64,000 nucleotides of DNA from Flagellimonas onchidii (GCF_004804315.1 NZ_SRXX01000017.1:1-64000); one strand, 5' to 3'. Positions 35,504 through 46,602 are shown, counted from the stretch's first letter. Numbers and translations: made by a program. Notes: generated by a model not told the origin, from the letters alone.

Positions 35504-38500
35504 TTACATATTTCGCCTATACTGTCCGCCAACCTGAAACAAGGCATTTGTAATCTGACCCAAGGAACAATACTTGGTTACCTCCATTAGTTTTTCAAAG
35601 AGGTTTTCATTTTTGACAGCAGTTTGCTGTAGAGTCTCCAATTGTTTTTTAGTTTCAGATTTGTTTCGCTCATGTAGATTTTGAAGGGTCTTGATTTGAT
35701 TTTTCTTTTCATCTTCCGTAGCTCGTATCACCTCTGCAGGTAATATAGTAGGTGAACCTTTAGCACTTAGAAAAGTATTTACTCCAATAATAGGGTAGGC
35801 GCCGGAATGCTTCAAAGTTTCATAATGCAAACTCTCTTCTTGGATCTTGGAACGCTGGTACATAGTCTCCATAGCACCCAAAACCCCACCTCGTTCCGTT
35901 ATTCTATCAAATTCCAACAAAACAGCTTCTTCAACCAAATCAGTGAGTTCTTCGATAATAAAAGAACCTTGCATTGGGTTTTCATTTTTTGCCAAGCCCA
36001 ATTCCTTATTTATGATCAACTGAATGGCCATAGCCCTTCTTACAGATTCTTCGGTTGGAGTTGTAATTGCCTCGTCATAAGCATTGGTATGCAATGAATT
36101 GCAGTTGTCGTAGATGGCATAGAGCGCCTGAAGAGTGGTTCGAATATCATTAAAGTCGATTTCCTGAGCATGCAAACTTCTTCCAGAGGTTTGAATATGA
36201 TATTTGAGCATTTGAGCGCGTGATCCCGCCTCATATTTTTCTTTCAGGGCTTTTGCCCAAATTCGACGTGCAACCCTTCCAATAACCGCATATTCAGGAT
36301 CCACTCCATTGGAGAAAAAGAAAGAAAGATTTGGCCCAAATTTATTGATGTCCATCCCCCTGCTTAAGTAATATTCTACATATGTAAAGCCATTGGACAA
36401 TGTGAATGCCAGCTGCGTAATGGGGTTGGCTCCTGCTTCTGCGATATGGTAACCAGAAATGGAAACAGAGTAAAAGTTGCGTACTTCATTCTCAATAAAG
36501 TATTCTTGAACATCTCCCATTAACCTCAGTGCAAATTCCGTTGAAAAAATACAGGTATTTTGAGCTTGATCTTCCTTTAAAATATCTGCCTGGACCGTTC
36601 CACGAACTTGATTTAAGGTTTCTTCTTTTATGTTTTCATAAACATCTTCTGGCAAAACCTGATCTCCGGTCACCCCTAAAAGCATTAACCCCAATCCATT
36701 GTTACCTTCTGGAAGTTCCCCTGAGTATTTGGGTCTTTCAACCTTTTTGCTCTTAAATATCTCTTCTATTTTTCTGGAAACTTCTTTTTCAAGACCATTT
36801 TGCAGAATGTACTTTTCACAGTTTTGGTCAATCGCTGCATTCATATAGAAGGCCAAAAGCATTGGTGCCGGACCATTAATGGTCATACTCACCGATGTCA
36901 TTGGGTCACTTAAATCGAAGCCTGAATAAAGCTTTTTGGCATCATCCAAACAACAAACTGACACTCCCGCGTTTCCAATTTTGCCATATATATCAGGTCT
37001 TTCATCTGGGTTGCTCCCATAAAGGGTAACGGAATCGAACGCAGTGGAAAGGCGCTTGGCAGGCATGTTTAAACTCACATAGTGAAAACGCCTGTTGGTT
37101 CGTTCGGGGCCACCTTCTCCTGCAAACATTCGGGTAGGATCTTCCCCTTCCCTTTTAAAGGGGTACAATCCTGCAGTATATGGAAACTCACCTGGCACAT
37201 TTTCTTGTAGGCTCCAATTGAGCACATCTCCCCAAGCTTCATACCTCGGCAGGGCCACTTTTGGGATTTGACTATGGGACAATGATTCTGAATGGGTTTT
37301 AATTTTGATTTCCTTACCCCTGACCTTGAATGAATAAAGTTCGGCTCGATACATTTCTTTCTTTTCACTCCATTTTAAAATGGTATCCCAATGATGGGGA
37401 TCGAGGTTCATTTTCTTTTTATCGAATTCCTTGATCAAAAGAGTAAGAAGGTCTTTATCTTTTCCATTTTTAGAGAGCAACTGAATTTTATCTTCATTCA
37501 ATCCTGATTTTGAGAGTAGTTGCGACGCCAAATCCTTCTCACCAATATCTAAAACAGAGGATAAGGTCAAAAATATGCCATAAAGTTGTTGGGCAATCTT
37601 ACTTTGTTCAGTAGCCTTTTTGTCGTAGGCACGATTGTTTTCAGCTATTTCCGATAAATATCGAGTTCGGGCGGGTGGAATCACAAATACTTTTTCCGAC
37701 ATTTCCTTTCCAACCACAAAGTTGGAGACCAAAGTGGAGTTTGACTTTGAAACCAAAGTATCCATGGTCACTTTGTACAAAGTATTCATACCGGGATCAT
37801 TAAATTGCGAAGCTATGGTTCCAAAAATGGGGAGATCATTTTGGTCAACATCCCAAAGCCCATGATTTCGCATATATTGTTTTTTTACATCACGTAAGGC
37901 ATCTTGGGCTCCTCGTTTGTCAAACTTGTTTATGGCAACCACATCGGCAAAGTCGAGCATGTCTATTTTTTCAAGCTGGGTAGCCGCACCAAACTCTGGT
38001 GTCATTACATATAGCGAAACATCACTATGTTCCAAAATCTCAGTATCAGATTGACCAATACCGGAAGTTTCCAGGATTATTAAATCAAAATCAGCCGCTT
38101 TGAGTACCTGTATTGTCTCGGATACATGTTTGGACAATGCCAAATTTGACTGTCGAGTCGCAAGGGAACGCATATAAACCCGCTTGTTGTTTATAGCGTT
38201 CATACGAATACGATCTCCTAATAATGCGCCTCCCGTTTTTCGTTTTGAAGGATCCACAGAAATTATTCCAATACTTTTATCAGGAAAATCTCCCAAGAAC
38301 CTTCGAACCAGCTCATCAACCAGACTTGACTTCCCAGCGCCTCCTGTACCTGTAATACCCAGTACCGGCACCTCTGAAATATTTTTTTTAATTGAAGCGA
38401 AATGGCTCTCAAACTCCTTGTGCCTATTTTCAGCTAAAGAAATCAATCTTGCCAAGGTATTGACATTACGCTTTTTCAATAAGGTTTCCAATGTTTCTCC

Positions 38501-38962
38501 TTTGGATAAGTCGAGGTTAGGAACCTCATTGTCACATCGTTTGACCAAATCATTAATCATTCCTTGCAATCCCATTTCACGGCCGTCATCCGGAGAGTAA
38601 ATACGTTCAATGCCGTAATCCATCAATTCTTTTATCTCCTCTGGAAGGATGACACCTCCTCCGCCTCCAAAAATCTTGATATGACTTGCCCCATTTTCCC
38701 TGAGTAAATCATACATATACTTAAAATATTCATTATGACCACCTTGGTACGAGGTCATAGCGATGGCGTTCGCATCTTCTTGAATGGCACAGTTTACAAC
38801 CTCTGCTACACTGCGGTCATGGCCTAAATGAATCACCTCTACTCCAGTTGATTGGATAATTCGCCTCATTATGTTGATGGCTGCATCATGACCATCAAAA
38901 AGTGAAGCCGCAGTAACAATGCGAATCTTGTTTATTGGTTTGTACGGAATAATTTGTGCCAT
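35504..38962 (-). CDS. icmF: Fused isobutyryl-CoA mutase (IcmF), adenosylcobalamin-dependent
   Basis: IcmF rearranges isobutyryl-CoA and n-butyryl-CoA with coenzyme B12. The 1152-residue protein has three parts in the order known for IcmF: a B12-binding domain (1-140, with the cobalt-ligand histidine H25 in FDGHDAAIN), a MeaB-like G-protein chaperone (about 195-420, P-loop GTGGAGKS at 205-212, NKFDKRG), and the mutase subunit (about 560-1120). The substrate segment [20 protein letters not shown] has the IcmF phenylalanine pattern and not the methylmalonyl-CoA mutase one. It stands alone on its strand. Confidence 0.92.
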   Translation of the reverse strand: MAQIIPYKPINKIRIVTAASLFDGHDAAINIMRRIIQSTGVEVIHLGHDRSVAEVVNCAIQEDANAIAMTSYQGGHNEYFKYMYDLLRENGASHIKIFGGGGGVILPEEIKELMDYGIERIYSPDDGREMGLQGMINDLVKRCDNEVPNLDLSKGETLETLLKKRNVNTLARLISLAENRHKEFESHFASIKKNISEVPVLGITGTGGAGKSSLVDELVRRFLGDFPDKSIGIISVDPSKRKTGGALLGDRIRMNAINNKRVYMRSLATRQSNLALSKHVSETIQVLKAADFDLIILETSGIGQSDTEILEHSDVSLYVMTPEFGAATQLEKIDMLDFADVVAINKFDKRGAQDALRDVKKQYMRNHGLWDVDQNDLPIFGTIASQFNDPGMNTLYKVTMDTLVSKSNSTLVSNFVVGKEMSEKVFVIPPARTRYLSEIAENNRAYDKKATEQSKIAQQLYGIFLTLSSVLDIGEKDLASQLLSKSGLNEDKIQLLSKNGKDKDLLTLLIKEFDKKKMNLDPHHWDTILKWSEKKEMYRAELYSFKVRGKEIKIKTHSESLSHSQIPKVALPRYEAWGDVLNWSLQENVPGEFPYTAGLYPFKREGEDPTRMFAGEGGPERTNRRFHYVSLNMPAKRLSTAFDSVTLYGSNPDERPDIYGKIGNAGVSVCCLDDAKKLYSGFDLSDPMTSVSMTINGPAPMLLAFYMNAAIDQNCEKYILQNGLEKEVSRKIEEIFKSKKVERPKYSGELPEGNNGLGLMLLGVTGDQVLPEDVYENIKEETLNQVRGTVQADILKEDQAQNTCIFSTEFALRLMGDVQEYFIENEVRNFYSVSISGYHIAEAGANPITQLAFTLSNGFTYVEYYLSRGMDINKFGPNLSFFFSNGVDPEYAVIGRVARRIWAKALKEKYEAGSRAQMLKYHIQTSGRSLHAQEIDFNDIRTTLQALYAIYDNCNSLHTNAYDEAITTPTEESVRRAMAIQLIINKELGLAKNENPMQGSFIIEELTDLVEEAVLLEFDRITERGGVLGAMETMYQRSKIQEESLHYETLKHSGAYPIIGVNTFLSAKGSPTILPAEVIRATEDEKKNQIKTLQNLHERNKSETKKQLETLQQTAVKNENLFEKLMEVTKYCSLGQITNALFQVGGQYRRNM

Positions 38963-39102
38963 TGATAATAAACAGTGTGATTTTGCTATGCAATTTACAG
39001 AAAATGCAATAAATATCCATTTTTGGTTAGGATATTATAAAAATAAAAGCTGTATTGAGTTAGCTTTTGGATTATCCTAATTTTACCCTGTTAAAAACGA
39101 TT

Positions 39103-39951
39103 ATGGAATTAACCTTACTTATTCATTGTCAAGATCAACCGGGCATTATAAGTTCAGTTACCCAGTTTATACATTCAAATCAAGGGAACATTGTGTATCT
39201 GGATCAGCATGTGGATAAAGAGGCTGGTGTGTTTTTTATGCGATTGACCAGCGAATTTACCAATGGAATATCCATTTCTCAATTCAGAAAAGCATTTGAT
39301 GATGCATTGGCCCAACGCTATCGCATGAGTTGGGATATGCACTTGGATGAAAAAAAGCCCAAAATGGCAATTTTCGTCTCTAAATATAATCATTGCCTTT
39401 ATGATCTTCTAAGTCGATTTAAGTCTGGGGAACTGTTAGTTGACATTCCATTTATTTTAAGCAATCATCCTGATTTAAAGTACATAGCTGAACAATTTCA
39501 AATTCCGTATTATCATGTTCCTATTTCTAAAGGTTCAAGGGAAATTGCTGAGCAAAAGCAACTAGAATTGTTGAAAGAGCACGATGTTGACTTTATTGTG
39601 CTTGCCAGATATATGCAGATTATTTCGCCTGGGTTGATTGATACATTCCCAAACAAGATCATCAATATCCATCATTCCTTTTTACCAGCATTTGCGGGCG
39701 CTAAACCGTATCATGCTGCTTTTAAAAGAGGAGTTAAAATCATCGGGGCCACTAGTCACTATGTAACTGCTGAGTTAGATGCGGGCCCAATAATAGAACA
39801 AGATGTGACTACTGTGTCCCATTCGCATTCGATAAAAGATTTTATTGCCAAAGGACGAGATTTGGAAAAAATAGTACTTTCTCGGGCTGTTCAACTCCAT
39901 GTAGAAAGAAAAACCATAGTTTACAATAACAAAACGGTAATTTTTTCCTAA
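39103..39951 (+). CDS. purU: Formyltetrahydrofolate deformylase
   Basis: PurU hydrolyses 10-formyl-THF to formate and THF, supplying formate for purine synthesis and balancing one-carbon pools. The start was placed at MELTLLIHCQDQPG, where the N-terminal ACT domain begins. The 282-residue protein continues with a formyltransferase-like catalytic domain: VSKYNHCLYDLL, IVLARYMQIISP, INIHHSFLPAFAGAKPYHAA and the GATSHYVTAELDAGPIIEQD region with the catalytic aspartate. It is divergent from icmF. Confidence 0.94.
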   Translation: MELTLLIHCQDQPGIISSVTQFIHSNQGNIVYLDQHVDKEAGVFFMRLTSEFTNGISISQFRKAFDDALAQRYRMSWDMHLDEKKPKMAIFVSKYNHCLYDLLSRFKSGELLVDIPFILSNHPDLKYIAEQFQIPYYHVPISKGSREIAEQKQLELLKEHDVDFIVLARYMQIISPGLIDTFPNKIINIHHSFLPAFAGAKPYHAAFKRGVKIIGATSHYVTAELDAGPIIEQDVTTVSHSHSIKDFIAKGRDLEKIVLSRAVQLHVERKTIVYNNKTVIFS

Positions 39952-40020
39952 TAATCCAACTACTTGGTCTAGTTCTAAGACTTAAGCAGTAAATTCATAT
40001 CTCATTAACCACAAATTACA

Positions 40021-40731
40021 ATGACTATGAAACGAATACTGTTATGTTTTTTGACATTCCAGTTCTTTGGGTGTGCTGAACTGCAGCAGGTAGTTAATCA
40101 ATTACCGCAGGGCTCTGTTGGAATAGGAAATGAAGAAATTGCGAGAGGGCTACGCGAGGCTCTAAATTTTGGAATTGAAAAACAAGTAAGCAAGTTAACG
40201 GCTAAGGATGGTTTTTTCAGAAATCAACTTGTGAAGATTTTACTGCCAGATGAACTAAAAAAAGTTGACAAAACTTTAAGGGATGTAGGTTTGGGCAAAC
40301 TCGCTGATGAAGGGCTCCGTATTCTTAATAGGGCGGCCGAAGATGCGGTAAAGGAAGCTACACCGATTTTTGTAGATGCGGTAAAGGGTATTTCATTTGC
40401 CGATGCCAAACAAATTTTGCTTGGAAGCGATAGTGCTGCCACATCGTATCTGGAACAAAATACCAGAAAAAAGCTTTACAATCGATTTAACCCCGTTATT
40501 AAAAACTCTTTCAAAAAAGTTGGAGCAGATCAAATATGGAGTAATATAATAACAAAGTACAACAATCTTCCCCTTACAAATGATGTAAATCCAGACTTAA
40601 CCGATTATACTACCAAAGAGGCTTTGGATGGTGTTTTCACAATGATTGCTCTCGAGGAAAAGGAAATACGAACCAAATTGTCTTCAAGAACTACGGATTT
40701 GTTAAGAAAAATATTTGCTTTGCAAGATTAA
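40021..40731 (+). CDS. DUF4197 lipoprotein
   Basis: The 236-residue protein starts with a lipoprotein signal (MKRILLCFLTFQFFGC, cysteine 18 counting from the first ATG) and carries DUF4197, a helical domain: NEEIARGLREALNFGIEKQV, then GFFRNQLVKILLPDELKKV and TRKKLYNRFNPVIKNSF. The family occurs in Bacteroidota and Proteobacteria and has no known role. A start two codons later (40027) is equally possible. Its transcript may run to the hairpin at 40903. Confidence 0.87.
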   Translation: MTMKRILLCFLTFQFFGCAELQQVVNQLPQGSVGIGNEEIARGLREALNFGIEKQVSKLTAKDGFFRNQLVKILLPDELKKVDKTLRDVGLGKLADEGLRILNRAAEDAVKEATPIFVDAVKGISFADAKQILLGSDSAATSYLEQNTRKKLYNRFNPVIKNSFKKVGADQIWSNIITKYNNLPLTNDVNPDLTDYTTKEALDGVFTMIALEEKEIRTKLSSRTTDLLRKIFALQD

Positions 40732-41097
40732 GAGCATTTTTTTATTGATAAAGCAATAATCTGACGGTTAATGTCGTTATTATGACAATTGAACGATGTA
40801 ATTATAAAAAATTCCTAAAGTTGCCTTAACCTTGAATTTAAAGCAATAAAAGAATTTTGTAGTAAATTATCTGAGTTAGCATTTTTTTGAGTTAGTTAGT
40901 TTAAACCGGTGTTCGCACCGGTTTTTTCGTTTTACTAACACCTTAATTACCAAACTTTTAATATTAAATCAAAAGTCAAAAATTTGTTTATATTATTAGG
41001 TAAATTATTATCGGGGATTACCTCTTTAAGCTTTTTTTAACATTTACGAGCTGTTAATCTTGTTAATTTGAAACTAGGCTAATTCATCTATATAAAC
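40732..41097 (+). other. Gene-free stretch of 366 bases
   Basis: It holds the strong UUCG-loop terminator at 40903-40930 and, further on, a short dyad AGGTAA (40998-41003) / TTACCT (41018-41023) upstream of the AraC-type gene. The first 170 bases are AT-rich and show no convincing coding frame; they could be a long 3' leader of the DUF4197 transcript or a small RNA ending at the terminator. Confidence 0.5.
40903..40930 (+). terminator. Rho-independent terminator with TTCG tetraloop
   Basis: AAACCGGTG and CACCGGTTT pair perfectly around TTCG and are followed by further Ts. It lies 170 bases after the DUF4197 stop. Confidence 0.88.
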
Positions 41098-42630
41098 ATG
41101 GGACGGTCATGTTACTTGTATGCACTTCTTTTTGCAATGTGTAGCTCTTTATGCTATTCGGCAAACAGTGCCAACACATGGCCTCACCCCTACTCTTACG
41201 AATTCTCTAGAACAAGTTCCAGCGATTCTCTTCAATGGGCCGATTACTATTATAACATTGGTAGGTACAACAAAGCTATTTCGATGTATAAAAAGGAACT
41301 CGGAAATCAGGAATCTGAAAGTGTTTATGTACTGAAAAAATTAGCTTTAAGCGAAGCCGCGATTCGTCATCCATCTGAGGCATCCAACTATATTCTAGAT
41401 TATCTGACTTTGGATTTCAATCCAAATTTCCTTTTTAACATGGGATTTGATGGCATTAGTGATTCCAAAGAATTCAAGAATATATATGAAAGGATTGTAC
41501 CTGAAATTTCAACTTGGGCATTAATCTATTTTTTTGTTGCAGTTATAGGCTTTTATGTGGTTTTCATCATAGCTTCGAATAAACAGATACATATGGCATC
41601 AAGGCTCTTGATCGCCTCCTTCATATTTATCCATTCGCTATTCATTCTTAACATAAGTGTCAACAGGGCTCATTATATGTTCGAATTTCCCCACACCTAT
41701 TTAATGTCCACTTGGGCTTCTTTTCTTTATGGACCATTGCTATATTTTTATCTAAAGACTACTTCACAAAAATATAGGTTTAGAAAGATAGACTTATTGC
41801 ATGCCATCCCAACGATATTACTTGTTGGTTATTTAACCTTCAATGTATACGCCGTTCCCGCTGAAGGGAAAATTCATTTAATGTTATCCCGGATACAAAG
41901 TGGACTGAATCCTCAAGATTCGAACAAACTGTTGTTATTGGTCATATTAAAGGTGCTTTCACTTACTACTTATGGATATTTCATTCGAAAAGTCTATTTA
42001 AAGAGCGTGAAAGAAAAGCTCTTGGACTCAAAGAAGCGTATTTGGCATAAAAATGTCTACCAAATCCATATACTTTATGTAATAACATATACTACCTATG
42101 GGATTTTGGTGGTAAATCAAATCAATTCTGGTTTTATATATGACAGCTCAACAGCAGCTATGGCCTTGATGGTACTTTTTGTGGGATATTCTGCCAATAT
42201 TCAACCTGAAGTGTTTAGCGGAGTGTATGCCTATAAAAACAGGCTTTTTGCAAAGTATGAAAAGTCTGGATTGACACCAAGCTTATCGAATGAGTTAAAG
42301 GAAAATCTAATCCACCTTTTCGAGACTGATAAAATTTATAAAGAAAATAGCATTAATCTTGATATGGTAGCAAAAAGATTGGACACCACTCGGCACAACG
42401 CCTCACAAATCATAAATGAGCATTTCAATGTAAGTTTTCATGAATTTGTAAACATGTATCGTATAAGAGAGGCCAAAGAGTTATTGTTGAGGGATAAATC
42501 ACCAAGACTTAACATTATTAATGTTGCTTATGAAGTAGGTTACAATAACAAGGTTACTTTTAACAAAGCATTCAAGAAAGACACCAATCTCACTCCTTCC
42601 CAGTACCAAAAAACTGCAGTACGAATTTAG
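41098..42630 (+). CDS. Membrane-bound AraC family regulator with TPR-like sensor
   Basis: The 510-residue protein combines a signal peptide (about 1-22), a short periplasmic TPR-like helical segment (about 45-130, DYYYNIGRYNKAISMYKKEL), a block of about seven transmembrane helices (135-385) and a C-terminal AraC helix-turn-helix domain (about 400-505: INLDMVAKRLDTTRHNASQI, then VAYEVGYNNKVTFNKAFKK). Such integral-membrane one-component regulators are frequent in flavobacteria. Signal and targets are unknown; no partner gene is adjacent. Confidence 0.9.
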   Translation: MGRSCYLYALLFAMCSSLCYSANSANTWPHPYSYEFSRTSSSDSLQWADYYYNIGRYNKAISMYKKELGNQESESVYVLKKLALSEAAIRHPSEASNYILDYLTLDFNPNFLFNMGFDGISDSKEFKNIYERIVPEISTWALIYFFVAVIGFYVVFIIASNKQIHMASRLLIASFIFIHSLFILNISVNRAHYMFEFPHTYLMSTWASFLYGPLLYFYLKTTSQKYRFRKIDLLHAIPTILLVGYLTFNVYAVPAEGKIHLMLSRIQSGLNPQDSNKLLLLVILKVLSLTTYGYFIRKVYLKSVKEKLLDSKKRIWHKNVYQIHILYVITYTTYGILVVNQINSGFIYDSSTAAMALMVLFVGYSANIQPEVFSGVYAYKNRLFAKYEKSGLTPSLSNELKENLIHLFETDKIYKENSINLDMVAKRLDTTRHNASQIINEHFNVSFHEFVNMYRIREAKELLLRDKSPRLNIINVAYEVGYNNKVTFNKAFKKDTNLTPSQYQKTAVRI

Positions 42631-42715
42631 CAAACATTGGTATTTCTGCATCGGCAGGGTAAAAGTTGATAAGACTTAGCTCATAAAATCCTTACCTCAA
42701 TTAATTTAATGATAA

Positions 42716-42806
42716 AAGCAGCCCAAGGGACAATAGAAAAATGCTTGGTGTCTCATTAAGTACATATTTGAATTAGTCAATCAATATCACTTTTGGGCTG
42801 TTTTTG
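42716..42806 (+). ncRNA. Possible small structured RNA or 3' element (weak)
   Basis: CAGCCCAA (42718-42725 region) and TTGGGCTG (42792-42800 region) can pair over about 65 bases, and the right arm is followed by TTTTTG. Inside, GGGACA and TGTCTC form a second small stem. The arrangement would suit a short structured transcript ending at a terminator. No known RNA family is recognised. Confidence 0.2.
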
Positions 42807-42973
42807 TTATGCTATCTGGGTTGTTTTTTTTAGATCCAATTTCAACTAAGGTTTTATCGAACAGCTTCCCATTTTCTGAAGAAAATGTTTCTATTTCGTT
42901 AATTTTTAGATAAAACACCTGATTTCTAGCTGAATACACCACAAGCTCATAATCTATACGGCTATTTTCAACG

Positions 42974-42981
42974 TATCTTTG
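42974..42981 (+). promoter_or_regulatory. Candidate -7 box of the small gene at 43000
   Basis: TATCTTTG matches TAnnTTTG and lies 18 bases before the ATG at 43000, implying a very short leader. Confidence 0.35.
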
Positions 42982-42999
42982 ATATAACAAATCTTTGAA

Positions 43000-43194
43000 A
43001 TGAAAAATCAGTATTGCAAAGTTGGAGCAGTAACTCCGATTACAAGCGGAAATGAAGCTGTAGCTGTCTTAGAATTCAGGTACAGAAACTTTATCGAAAA
43101 GGCGGCGGATGCCACCTACATTGATACCAATCTTGGAGAATTCTTCAAGAGAAAAGCCGAAAATTTTAAAAAAGCACTTGAGAATTTGGGATAG
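43000..43194 (+). CDS. Small hypothetical protein
   Basis: This 64-residue frame encodes a soluble peptide ending in an amphipathic helix (LGEFFKRKAENFKKALENLG). I do not recognise it. Support comes from a TAnnTTTG box 18 bases upstream and from its tight fit: its stop ends one base before the stop of the convergent pyrF gene. A frame on the opposite strand (42787-42990) begins nine bases away and is judged less likely. Confidence 0.45.
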   Translation: MKNQYCKVGAVTPITSGNEAVAVLEFRYRNFIEKAADATYIDTNLGEFFKRKAENFKKALENLG

Positions 43195-43195
43195 C

Positions 43196-44020
43196 TTACT
43201 TGAATAGCTTATCCATTTCAACCTCCATTTCTCTTTGCATCTCCTCGGCCTTTTCTGCTGCCTTTTGGGCAAAATCGGATTGTTGTGAAGCATAAAGAAT
43301 TCCTCGAGAGGAATTCACCAATAATCCTACGTCTTCTGTTAGCCCATAGTTGCAGACCTCTTGTAAACTCCCTCCCTGCGCGCCAACCCCTGGCACCAAT
43401 AAAAAACTCTTCGGAACTATCTTCCTAATATCGCTCAAAAAAGTGGCTTTGGTCGCCCCGACAACGTACATCAAGTTATCAGAATTCTTGTAGGTTTTTG
43501 AAACTTCCAATACTTCTTTATACAACTCCTTTCCATGTATCTCCTTTGTTTGAAAGTCGAACGCTCCTTGATTTGATGTCAAAGCCAACAATATCGTATG
43601 CTTATCTTCAAATTCCAAAAAGGGCTCCACAGAGTCTTTTCCCATGTATGGTGCAATGGTAATAGAATCAAAATTCAAGGTTTCAAAAAATGCCTTGGCG
43701 TAACGAGTCGAAGTGTTACCTATGTCTCCTCTTTTGGCATCTGCAATGGTAAAAATTTCTGGATGATGCGCATTCAAATAATCCATGGTTCTCTCCAAGG
43801 ATTTCCACCCATCCAATCCATAAGCTTCGTAAAAAGCAATATTCGGTTTATAGGCCACACACAATTCATGCGTTGCATCAATGATGGCTTTATTGAATGC
43901 AAAAATAGGATCATCTTCGTCCAATAAGTGTTTTGGAATCTTTTCTAAATCAGTATCGAGACCAACACAGAGAAAGGATTTTTTCTTTTTGATTTGGTCT
44001 ACTAGGTCTTCTATTTTCAT
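43196..44020 (-). CDS. pyrF: Orotidine 5'-phosphate decarboxylase
   Basis: PyrF makes UMP from OMP in pyrimidine synthesis. The 274-residue protein belongs to the longer type 2 bacterial group: [14 protein letters not shown] at the N-terminus, the catalytic Asp-Lys-Asp array in [20 protein letters not shown], and the phosphate loop near [12 protein letters not shown]. It lies downstream of prfA on the same strand, with an 80-base gap that contains a repeat-like sequence. Confidence 0.94.
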   Translation of the reverse strand: MKIEDLVDQIKKKKSFLCVGLDTDLEKIPKHLLDEDDPIFAFNKAIIDATHELCVAYKPNIAFYEAYGLDGWKSLERTMDYLNAHHPEIFTIADAKRGDIGNTSTRYAKAFFETLNFDSITIAPYMGKDSVEPFLEFEDKHTILLALTSNQGAFDFQTKEIHGKELYKEVLEVSKTYKNSDNLMYVVGATKATFLSDIRKIVPKSFLLVPGVGAQGGSLQEVCNYGLTEDVGLLVNSSRGILYASQQSDFAQKAAEKAEEMQREMEVEMDKLFK

Positions 44021-44032
44021 ATTACGGTTCTC

Positions 44033-44076
44033 GACTGTACTTCGACTTCGTTCAGCACAAGCTGCTCGAACTGATA
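44033..44076. repeat. Probable dispersed intergenic repeat
   Basis: The sequence contains CTCGACTGTACTTCGACTTC, then GTTCAGCACAAGCTGCTCGA, with a small hairpin CAGC-ACAA-GCTG at its centre. Motifs of the CTTCGACT...GCTCA kind recur between genes in many flavobacterial genomes. Only one copy is seen here, so calling it a repeat rests on recollection. Confidence 0.4.
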
Positions 44077-44100
44077 TTTTAAATTCTGTTAAACTGAAGT

Positions 44101-45177
44101 CTAAAAAATTTCAGAGGCTTCTTTTAGTTTCTCCGTATTTTCCACCAACATCAATTCATCAATGATTTTTTGGATATCGCCGTTGATTATGTTTTGTAGA
44201 TCATAAAGTGTCAATCCAATTCTGTGATCGGTAACTCTACCTTGGGGGTAATTGTACGTTCTGATCTTGGCGGAGCGGTCACCGCTACTTACCTGGGAAT
44301 TACGCTTGGCCGCATCCTCCTCCTGTTTTTTGGCCAGTTCAAGATCATACAATCGCGAACGGAGTACCTTAAAGGCCTTTTCCTTGTTCTTGTGTTGAGA
44401 CTTTTGGTCTTGGCACTGCGCCACCAATCCGGTAGGCACGTGGGTTAAGCGGACTGCTGAATATGTAGTGTTGACCGATTGCCCGCCTGGACCTGAAGAA
44501 CAGAAATAATCAATTCTTACATCTTTCGGTTCAATCTGAACATCAAAATCTTCAGCTTCCGGAATTACCATTACCGTTGCCGCACTAGTATGCACCCTTC
44601 CTTGGGTTTCTGTCTGTGGTACTCGTTGTACCCTGTGCACTCCTGCCTCAAACTTTAATGTGCCATAAACGTCCTCCCCAGACACTTCAAAATGGATTTC
44701 TTTGTATCCTCCGCTAGTTCCCTCGCTCAAGTCCATGATATTGGTCTTCCATCCTTTGGATTCGCAATATTTGGCATACATTCGATACAAATCGCCTGCA
44801 AAAATACTTGCCTCATCCCCTCCAGTTCCTGCCCTGATTTCCATGACCACATCCTTTTCATCCTCCGGGTCTTTGGGTATCAACAAGAATTTAATCTCAT
44901 CTTCTAACTTCGGAAGGGCACTTTTGGCCTCATCCAACTGCATTTTTGCCATTTCCAGCATCTCGGCATCACTTCCATCTGAAATGATTTCTTCTGCTTC
45001 GGCAATATTGTTGGAAAGGGTTATGTATTCACCTCGCTTATCAACAAGTACTTTCAAATCTTTGTACTCCTTGTTAAGCTTTATATATCTTTTTTGGTCC
45101 GAAATAATATCTGGTTGGATGATCAGGTCGGAAACCTCATCAAAACGTTGTTTTACGATATTGAGTTTATCAAGCAT
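44101..45177 (-). CDS. prfA: Peptide chain release factor 1
   Basis: RF1 reads UAA and UAG and triggers peptide release. The 358-residue protein has the catalytic GGQ in [20 protein letters not shown], and an N-terminal coiled region followed by the RF-1 domain ([20 protein letters not shown]). Length is normal for RF1, and the first-domain layout differs from RF2. It is upstream of pyrF on the same strand. Confidence 0.95.
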   Translation of the reverse strand: MLDKLNIVKQRFDEVSDLIIQPDIISDQKRYIKLNKEYKDLKVLVDKRGEYITLSNNIAEAEEIISDGSDAEMLEMAKMQLDEAKSALPKLEDEIKFLLIPKDPEDEKDVVMEIRAGTGGDEASIFAGDLYRMYAKYCESKGWKTNIMDLSEGTSGGYKEIHFEVSGEDVYGTLKFEAGVHRVQRVPQTETQGRVHTSAATVMVIPEAEDFDVQIEPKDVRIDYFCSSGPGGQSVNTTYSAVRLTHVPTGLVAQCQDQKSQHKNKEKAFKVLRSRLYDLELAKKQEEDAAKRNSQVSSGDRSAKIRTYNYPQGRVTDHRIGLTLYDLQNIINGDIQKIIDELMLVENTEKLKEASEIF

Positions 45178-45243
45178 AGGTCCATCCGCGTTAAGATGCG
45201 AATTTACAATTTTTGATTGGATTGAAAGTTTGGGAAATGCCTC

Positions 45244-46599
45244 TTAATTCCCAACAAAAGTAGTTCCCAAGGTCACAATAAAAGCGTTCAGCCCATCACT
45301 GCGATCATATTGACTAAATCGAAGGTCAATTGTTTTTAACCCGAAAGTTAAAATCTTAGCACTGGTAAAAATGTCCTTGTACTGAATTCCTACACCATAT
45401 TGATGCGCATTGTATTTAGACAAATCATAGTCCGAAGTATAAAACTCAAAAGTTGATAGAGCTCCTTCTTTGGGGTAAAAATAATCTGCAGCAGACTGGT
45501 TATAGTATCGATACGTAGGGTACAGAGTGAATCTATCTGTTAATTTAAGCGGAGTTTCAATACTGGCTGTATGCGAGGTGATACCCCAATTATCCCAATA
45601 AAAGCGGTAATAGGAGCGTAAAATCAAAAAATCGGTGGCATAATAGTTCAAACGCCCTCCAATTGGAACCTTGAATCGAGAATCCGGCAATCGCTCTACA
45701 TCATCTGCCAATTGGAAATCGTCAATAAAGAAATCTTCGGTGTCGCCAAAATATACCCGTTGAAAAGGTGTACTCAGCAATCCGTTCTGGGAAACCAAAT
45801 CCATAAACAAAGCTCCTTGCAATTTTTTGGTCAAAATCTGTGAAAAGCTAAGGGATACGGCATATGAATTTCTGTTTTCCTTGTCGAAGGCTTCGAACCC
45901 TGGACTGTAGGTGCCATTTCCTGTAATTCGATTATCAAAGAATCCAGAACGCAATTCTATAGGATAAATGGCATTCCACTTATCCAAAAAGACATTGGTA
46001 CTAATAGTAAGTTCCGTGTTTTTTTCATTGAAAAGTCGTGAGTAACTGCCTCCAAATCCAATAGAGAAATAGTCGTACTCTGCTGAAAAGTACGCATTGG
46101 CGCTCCAAATGGAATTTCGGTCCTCTGAACTATGCTGATAGCTTGGATTAATATATGCCAATAAATCTTTTCTGGATTCTCCTGAAGAAGCATCAAAAGG
46201 TGTGGGATTGATATTGCCATCCAAGGGATTGACATTACTTGACGAAGCAGAAGTATATGCCGAAAGCCCTACATCGACAGTGAGTACATCATCTTCGTTC
46301 ATGGGCATTCTCAGCACTATGGTCGACGTGGCATCTGTCAATTCCTCTGTACCTTCCCCTCCAGTCACGGCAGCATTTTGGCCATCTTGGCTGTAATAAC
46401 TGAACAACATATCTATTTCGGTGGTTTCAAGCACTCTTTTAGCATATGATGTATTGGTTTGTTGGGCTAATCCGTAAAAAGTAGTCAGATAAAAAAGGAA
46501 AAACAACACCTTCGGATTATTGGATGGTTGGATTATTAGATGGTTGGATGTTATCAATTTTGCATTTATAACTTTTAATTTTTCACTTTCCATTTTCAC
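45244..46599 (-). CDS. DUF3570 outer-membrane protein
   Basis: The 451-residue protein carries DUF3570, a predicted outer-membrane barrel with many aromatic strands and a C-terminal LGTTFVGN. After a signal region (VLFFLFYLTTFYGLAQQ) come the family segments NAAVTGGEGTEELTDATSTI and VDVGLSAYTSASSSNVNP. The first 28 residues derive from repeat-like DNA, so translation may begin later, for example at a GTG in codon 31. A segment DASSGES (136-142) resembles, imperfectly, the threonine/serine sites that ApbE modifies with FMN. It follows the DUF4266 gene by three bases. Confidence 0.88.
   Translation of the reverse strand: MKMESEKLKVINAKLITSNHLIIQPSNNPKVLFFLFYLTTFYGLAQQTNTSYAKRVLETTEIDMLFSYYSQDGQNAAVTGGEGTEELTDATSTIVLRMPMNEDDVLTVDVGLSAYTSASSSNVNPLDGNINPTPFDASSGESRKDLLAYINPSYQHSSEDRNSIWSANAYFSAEYDYFSIGFGGSYSRLFNEKNTELTISTNVFLDKWNAIYPIELRSGFFDNRITGNGTYSPGFEAFDKENRNSYAVSLSFSQILTKKLQGALFMDLVSQNGLLSTPFQRVYFGDTEDFFIDDFQLADDVERLPDSRFKVPIGGRLNYYATDFLILRSYYRFYWDNWGITSHTASIETPLKLTDRFTLYPTYRYYNQSAADYFYPKEGALSTFEFYTSDYDLSKYNAHQYGVGIQYKDIFTSAKILTFGLKTIDLRFSQYDRSDGLNAFIVTLGTTFVGN
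46514..46545. repeat. Tandem 16-base repeat, two copies
   Basis: GGATTATTGGATGGTT is followed at once by GGATTATTAGATGGTT, differing at one base, and then by a partial third unit. The repeat lies inside the predicted 5' end of the DUF3570 gene. Confidence 0.75.
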
Positions 46600-46602
46600 T
46601 TA

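Noticed and set aside
42787..42990. 67-codon frame on the minus strand
   Set aside because: It starts nine bases from the better supported plus-strand gene at 43000, its end lies in a possible RNA stem, and it shows no recognisable family.
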